A program made the translations under genes and the position numbers. From a bacterium (GTDB lineage: Bacteria > UBA9089 > JAHJRX01): a DNA stretch of 14,683 nt. Shown one piece after another: positions 12,736 to 14,683 of the stretch. Position 1 is the first letter of the stretch, and each line of letters starts with the position of its first letter. The stretch lies in the NCBI GenBank assembly GCA_030017825.1, contig JASEGW010000027.1:1-14683 (forward strand), read 5' to 3'. The notes beneath the pieces were generated by a model that was not told where the DNA came from, did not search any database, and was given only the letters and a program-made list of their open reading frames with translations.

Positions 12736-13545
12736 ATGAGAATAATGCAAAACATCACGGCTTATACTGCTCATCGTAATTTCACTAACACAGGAAATAA
12801 TATGAGCAAAAACTTGGAGAAATTATCTTCAGGTTATAGGATTAACCGAGCTGCTGACGACGCCGCAGGCTTGGCAGTATCCGAAAAAATGAGAACTCAG
12901 GTAAATGGTCTAAATCAGGCTAAAAGAAATGCCCAAGATGGTATTTCCTTGGTGCAAACCGCAGAAGCTGGTATGCACGAGATTCATTCTATGTTGCAAC
13001 GTATGAGAACTTTAGCAGTCCAGACTTCTAATGGTACCTACACTAGCACAGATAGAAAATTAGTGCAGGCTGAAGTAGCTCAACTATTACAGGAAATTGA
13101 TCGCTTAGCAAGCGCTACTCAATTTAATGAATTGCAAGTACTAAAAACTAGTGGAAGCGTAAGATTTCATGTAGGAGCTAATAAAGATGAAATCTTAGCA
13201 GCTACTATGCAGAAAGTTGGCGTATCTGAACTTAAGATTAAAGGTATGACTATTTCTACGGTAGCCAAAGCAGAAGTTGCGATTGCCTCACTAACTAGTG
13301 CTATTAATAGGATTTCTACTCAGAGATCTGATTTAGGTGCTATTCAAAACCGCTTAGATCATACTCTAAATGCTATTGGTATTGCCAGTGAAAACATGGC
13401 TGCTAGTGAAGCAAGAATAAGAGACCTTGATATGGCTCAAGAAATGATGGGATTCACTAAGAATCAAATCTTACTACAAGCAGGAACATCTATGCTATCT
13501 CAAGCCAATCAAATGCCTCAAAATGTACTTGGTTTACTTGGCTAA
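12736..13545 (+). CDS. fliC: Flagellin, third copy
   Basis: The 269-residue minimal flagellin consists of the two terminal domains joined by a short middle (FHVGANKDEI). Landmarks are MRIMQNITAYTAHRNFTNTG, KNLEKLSSGYRINRAADDAA, QRMRTLAVQTSNGTYTS, QNRLDHTLNAIGIASENMAA and FTKNQILLQAGTSMLSQANQ before the end at GLLG. It is closely related to the second copy; its first 170 bases are closest to the fourth, sharing long identical DNA stretches. The ATG at 12736 follows AGGGAGGA with eight bases between. A strong intrinsic terminator follows the stop. No sigma-28 box is visible in the 493 bases upstream; that region holds two UGGCCA-loop hairpins, an orphan ribosome-binding-like site, a G8 run and a CsrA-type hairpin. 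Confidence 0.96.
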   Translation: MRIMQNITAYTAHRNFTNTGNNMSKNLEKLSSGYRINRAADDAAGLAVSEKMRTQVNGLNQAKRNAQDGISLVQTAEAGMHEIHSMLQRMRTLAVQTSNGTYTSTDRKLVQAEVAQLLQEIDRLASATQFNELQVLKTSGSVRFHVGANKDEILAATMQKVGVSELKIKGMTISTVAKAEVAIASLTSAINRISTQRSDLGAIQNRLDHTLNAIGIASENMAASEARIRDLDMAQEMMGFTKNQILLQAGTSMLSQANQMPQNVLGLLG

Positions 13546-13555
13546 AACGAATAGT

Positions 13556-13582
13556 AAAAGGGGAAGCTTGTCTTCCCCTTTT
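13556..13582 (+). terminator. Intrinsic terminator of the third flagellin
   Basis: AAAAGGGGAAG (13556-13566) pairs perfectly with CTTCCCCTTTT (13572-13582) around a five-base loop, ending in four T. The stem is symmetrical and starts 10 bases after the stop codon. Confidence 0.88.
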
Positions 13583-13829
13583 AGTTTAAGTTTCAGGAAT
13601 TTCCTTTTTTGTCTTGTCTTGAAGTGCAAAGAGATTTTATAGAAACACTATCTTTGCTTATGCGATTTACGAAGATAAAGCTTTGCATTATGGAGAAAAA
13701 TTCTTATACAGAAAGATAACTAATATTGTTTAAAAATACTATAAGAAAAGAAGATAGAAGTAAAAAGTGAGAAGCAAGAAAGAAAAAGGTAAATATAGCA
13801 TATAGTTTCTTACTTCTTAACTTAAAGAT
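13583..13829. other. Gene-free spacer with purine-rich low-complexity DNA
   Basis: No supported gene. GCAAAG at 13626 can pair with CTTTGC further on in two alternative ways (near 13652 and 13681). A purine-rich patch of AGAAGATAGAAG-type units (about 13746-13788) can pair imperfectly with TTTCTTACTTC (about 13806-13816). Similar AGAAGATAGA units occur after the second flagellin (about 12293-12304) and at 14030-14042. Confidence 0.45.
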
Positions 13830-13949
13830 ACCTGAGTTCGACATAAGAATATGTTCCTTTATTTTACAGTTTAAGGATTAAAATTTCAATTAATGCTCAA
13901 AAATATTAATCTTTAAACTTATATTTAAATCAAACTCAGGTTAAAGATA
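13822..13949. mobile_element. Most complete MITE-like element, copy 4, with 9-bp direct repeats
   Basis: The element proper is 13831-13940, from CCTGAG to CTCAGG. It is flanked by a perfect nine-base direct repeat, TTAAAGATA, at 13822-13830 and 13941-13949, as left by transposition. The ends are imperfect inverted repeats (one mismatch in 12: ACCTGAGTTCGA against TCAAACTCAGGT), with a second inner inverted pair (AGTTTAAGGATTAA against TTAATCTTTAAACT). It encodes no protein, so any movement needed a transposase from elsewhere. Confidence 0.85.
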
Positions 13950-14076
13950 TTTTTCTGCGATCTATATGATTTGTTAATTCATGAAAAATAATAGTAAATA
14001 TACTAAATTAAGTTAATAATAGTAGGTATTAGAAGATAGAAGACAATATATAGCTTAAATAGATGTTTATTGGGTT

Positions 14077-14103
14077 TAATGAATCTTATACATATGCCGA
14101 TAA
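14077..14103 (+). promoter_or_regulatory. Sigma-28-type promoter upstream of the fourth flagellin
   Basis: GCCGATAA at 14096-14103 is a perfect sigma-28 -10 box. TAATGAAT at 14077-14084 stands at exactly the usual distance (TAAA-like, then 15 bases), though it matches the -35 only partly. Transcription would start near 14110, about 405 bases before the flagellin. Confidence 0.78.
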
Positions 14104-14109
14104 AGATAA

Positions 14110-14232
14110 AAGAGACAAGATATCTTACCTTAGGCAAGGGAGGGACTTAAGGTGGCAAATTGTAAATCAAGGAAGAAACTAAAAAGGCTTATTAAACATG
14201 ATACTTATGTCATATTTAATAAGTCTTTTTTT
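14110..14232 (+). ncRNA. Candidate GGA-rich small RNA or attenuated leader, copy B
   Basis: About 123 nt between the sigma-28-type promoter and an intrinsic terminator, with no open frame. ACCTTA (14127-14132) pairs with TAAGGT (14148-14153); the loop holds GGGAGGGA with two GGA, one in A-N-GGA form (14141-14145). A second A-N-GGA lies at 14169-14173. The sequence differs from copy A (9636-9771) in detail but has the same plan: GGGAGGG, a hairpin, another GGA, then a terminator containing AAGGCTTATTA. Confidence 0.5.
14184..14232 (+). terminator. Intrinsic terminator upstream of the fourth flagellin
   Basis: AAGGCTTATTAAA (14184-14196) pairs with TTTAATAAGTCTT (14215-14227; one G-U) over 13 bases, with further pairing ATGA/TCAT inside, followed by seven T (14226-14232). 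It is the counterpart of the terminator at 9728-9771 and shares the AAGGCTTATTA left arm. Confidence 0.85.
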
Positions 14233-14311
14233 ATTTTATAGTAGATTTTGCCTTCATCCTGAACTTAAGAGATTGAGTTTAAGATAAAAGCAAAAAGCTT
14301 TTAGAAAGTTA

Positions 14312-14349
14312 TAATTTTAGATAAGTTTGGCCAATTTACTCTAAAATTA
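14312..14349 (+). promoter_or_regulatory. UGGCCA-loop hairpin 4, two-tiered (fourth flagellin leader)
   Basis: TAATTTTAGA (14312-14321) pairs with TCTAAAATTA (14340-14349). Inside, TAAGT pairs with ATTTA (14322-14326, 14334-14338; one G-U) around the seven-base loop TTGGCCA, with one bulged C. The layout repeats that of hairpin 3 with other stem sequences. Confidence 0.5.
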
Positions 14350-14461
14350 AGAATCTCTTTTTTAAAGAATCTTTAAGTAAGGCGCCAACTAATAGATTTA
14401 AGAAAAGAAGAATTCTAAAAGCATAAAGCTTAGGTTCTATGAGATACAAATTTAGAACCAA

Positions 14462-14507
14462 CCTTAAGGTAAGGAGTACTTTGAGGGTAAGTTTAAAACA
14501 GGGAGGA
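14462..14507 (+). promoter_or_regulatory. CsrA-type hairpin plus GGA-containing Shine-Dalgarno, fourth flagellin
   Basis: CCTTAAGG (14462-14469) pairs with CTTTGAGG (14479-14486; two G-U) around the nine-base loop TAAGGAGTA, which shows A-N-GGA. The Shine-Dalgarno AGGGAGGA (14500-14507) has another GGA about 29 bases further. Confidence 0.65.
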
Positions 14508-14514
14508 AATTAAC

Positions 14515-14683
14515 GTGAGAATAATGCAAAATATCACCGCTTATGCTGCTCACCGCAACATGGGCAACACCAACGATGGTGTAGCTAAAAACTTGGAGAA
14601 ATTATCTTCAGGCTATAGGATCAACCGAGCTGGAGATGACGCTGCTGGCTTGGCAGTATCCGAAAAAATGAGAACTCAGGTAA
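14515..14683 (+). CDS. fliC: Flagellin, fourth copy (N-terminal part, cut by window end)
   Basis: The frame opens with GTG at 14515 and gives 56 residues before the window ends: (M)RIMQNITAYAAHRNMGNTN, then KNLEKLSSGYRINRAGDDAA and GLAVSEKMRTQV. This is the N-terminal coiled part of flagellin. The GTG start is the only one among the four copies; an in-frame ATG three codons later (14524) would drop the conserved RI and stand too far from AGGGAGGA, so GTG is preferred. The last 34 bases in the window are identical to 12869-12902 of the third copy. The gene has its own sigma-28-type promoter, terminator-bearing leader, UGGCCA-loop hairpin and CsrA-type hairpin. Confidence 0.93.
   Translation, partial: MRIMQNITAYAAHRNMGNTNDGVAKNLEKLSSGYRINRAGDDAAGLAVSEKMRTQV

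Noticed and set aside
1489..13941. Dispersed ACCTGAGTTCGA repeats as a CRISPR array
   Set aside because: Copies are kilobases apart, palindromic, of different lengths and without regular spacers.
11122..14349. UGGCCA-loop hairpins as T-box specifier or tRNA-like elements
   Set aside because: No T-box sequence or antiterminator follows, and no cloverleaf forms; flagellin genes are not T-box targets.

Overview
The window reads as a chromosomal piece of an AT-rich, motile, probably diderm and probably uncultured bacterium. The flagellar gene order yvyF-flgN-flgK-flgL-fliW-csrA-flagellin, preceded by comF, matches the comFC-yvyF-flgM-flgN-flgK-flgL-yviE-fliW-csrA-hag locus of Bacillus subtilis. 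A PorV/PorQ-type outer-membrane barrel protein at the left end points instead to a cell with an outer membrane. That mix suits a deep candidate phylum better than a true Bacillota; I cannot name the lineage.

Layout: 1-52 is the right half of a dispersed palindromic repeat. 302-1489 encodes the PorV/PorQ-like protein with an odd charged tail. A second repeat copy starts on its stop codon. proS (prolyl-tRNA synthetase) is at 1603-3303. The flagellar block follows: comF (3418-4128, no ordinary start codon), yvyF, a sigma-28-type promoter, flgN, flgK, flgL, a third repeat copy on the flgL stop codon, a good sigma-70-type promoter, fliW and csrA. From 9949 to the end is a tandem array of at least four short flagellin genes, the last cut by the window edge, separated by unusually long intergenic regions of about 420-970 bases. 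flgM, which lies between yvyF and flgN in B. subtilis, is absent there.

The interesting part is these flagellin leaders. All four flagellin genes carry, 15-60 bases upstream of the Shine-Dalgarno sequence, a hairpin whose stem differs in sequence each time but whose loop always shows A-N-GGA, and each Shine-Dalgarno sequence itself contains GGA. This is the two-site architecture by which CsrA represses hag in B. subtilis, and fliW and csrA lie immediately upstream. The first and fourth flagellins have, further upstream, a sigma-28-type promoter followed by a GGA-rich stretch of about 125-135 nt that ends in an intrinsic terminator. These could be CsrA-titrating small RNAs or attenuated leaders. 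The second, third and fourth leaders also hold four hairpins with unrelated stems and an invariant self-complementary UGGCCA loop, a possible kissing-loop RNA motif. A 26-bp hairpin upstream of the second flagellin exposes a ten-base complement of that gene's own Shine-Dalgarno region. I read the array as a late flagellar operon system with heavy post-transcriptional control. The structures are read by eye and have not been folded or searched.

Four copies of a 57-112 bp element with 12-bp terminal inverted repeats are spread over the window. One is flanked by a perfect 9-bp direct repeat, which suggests a transposed MITE-like element.
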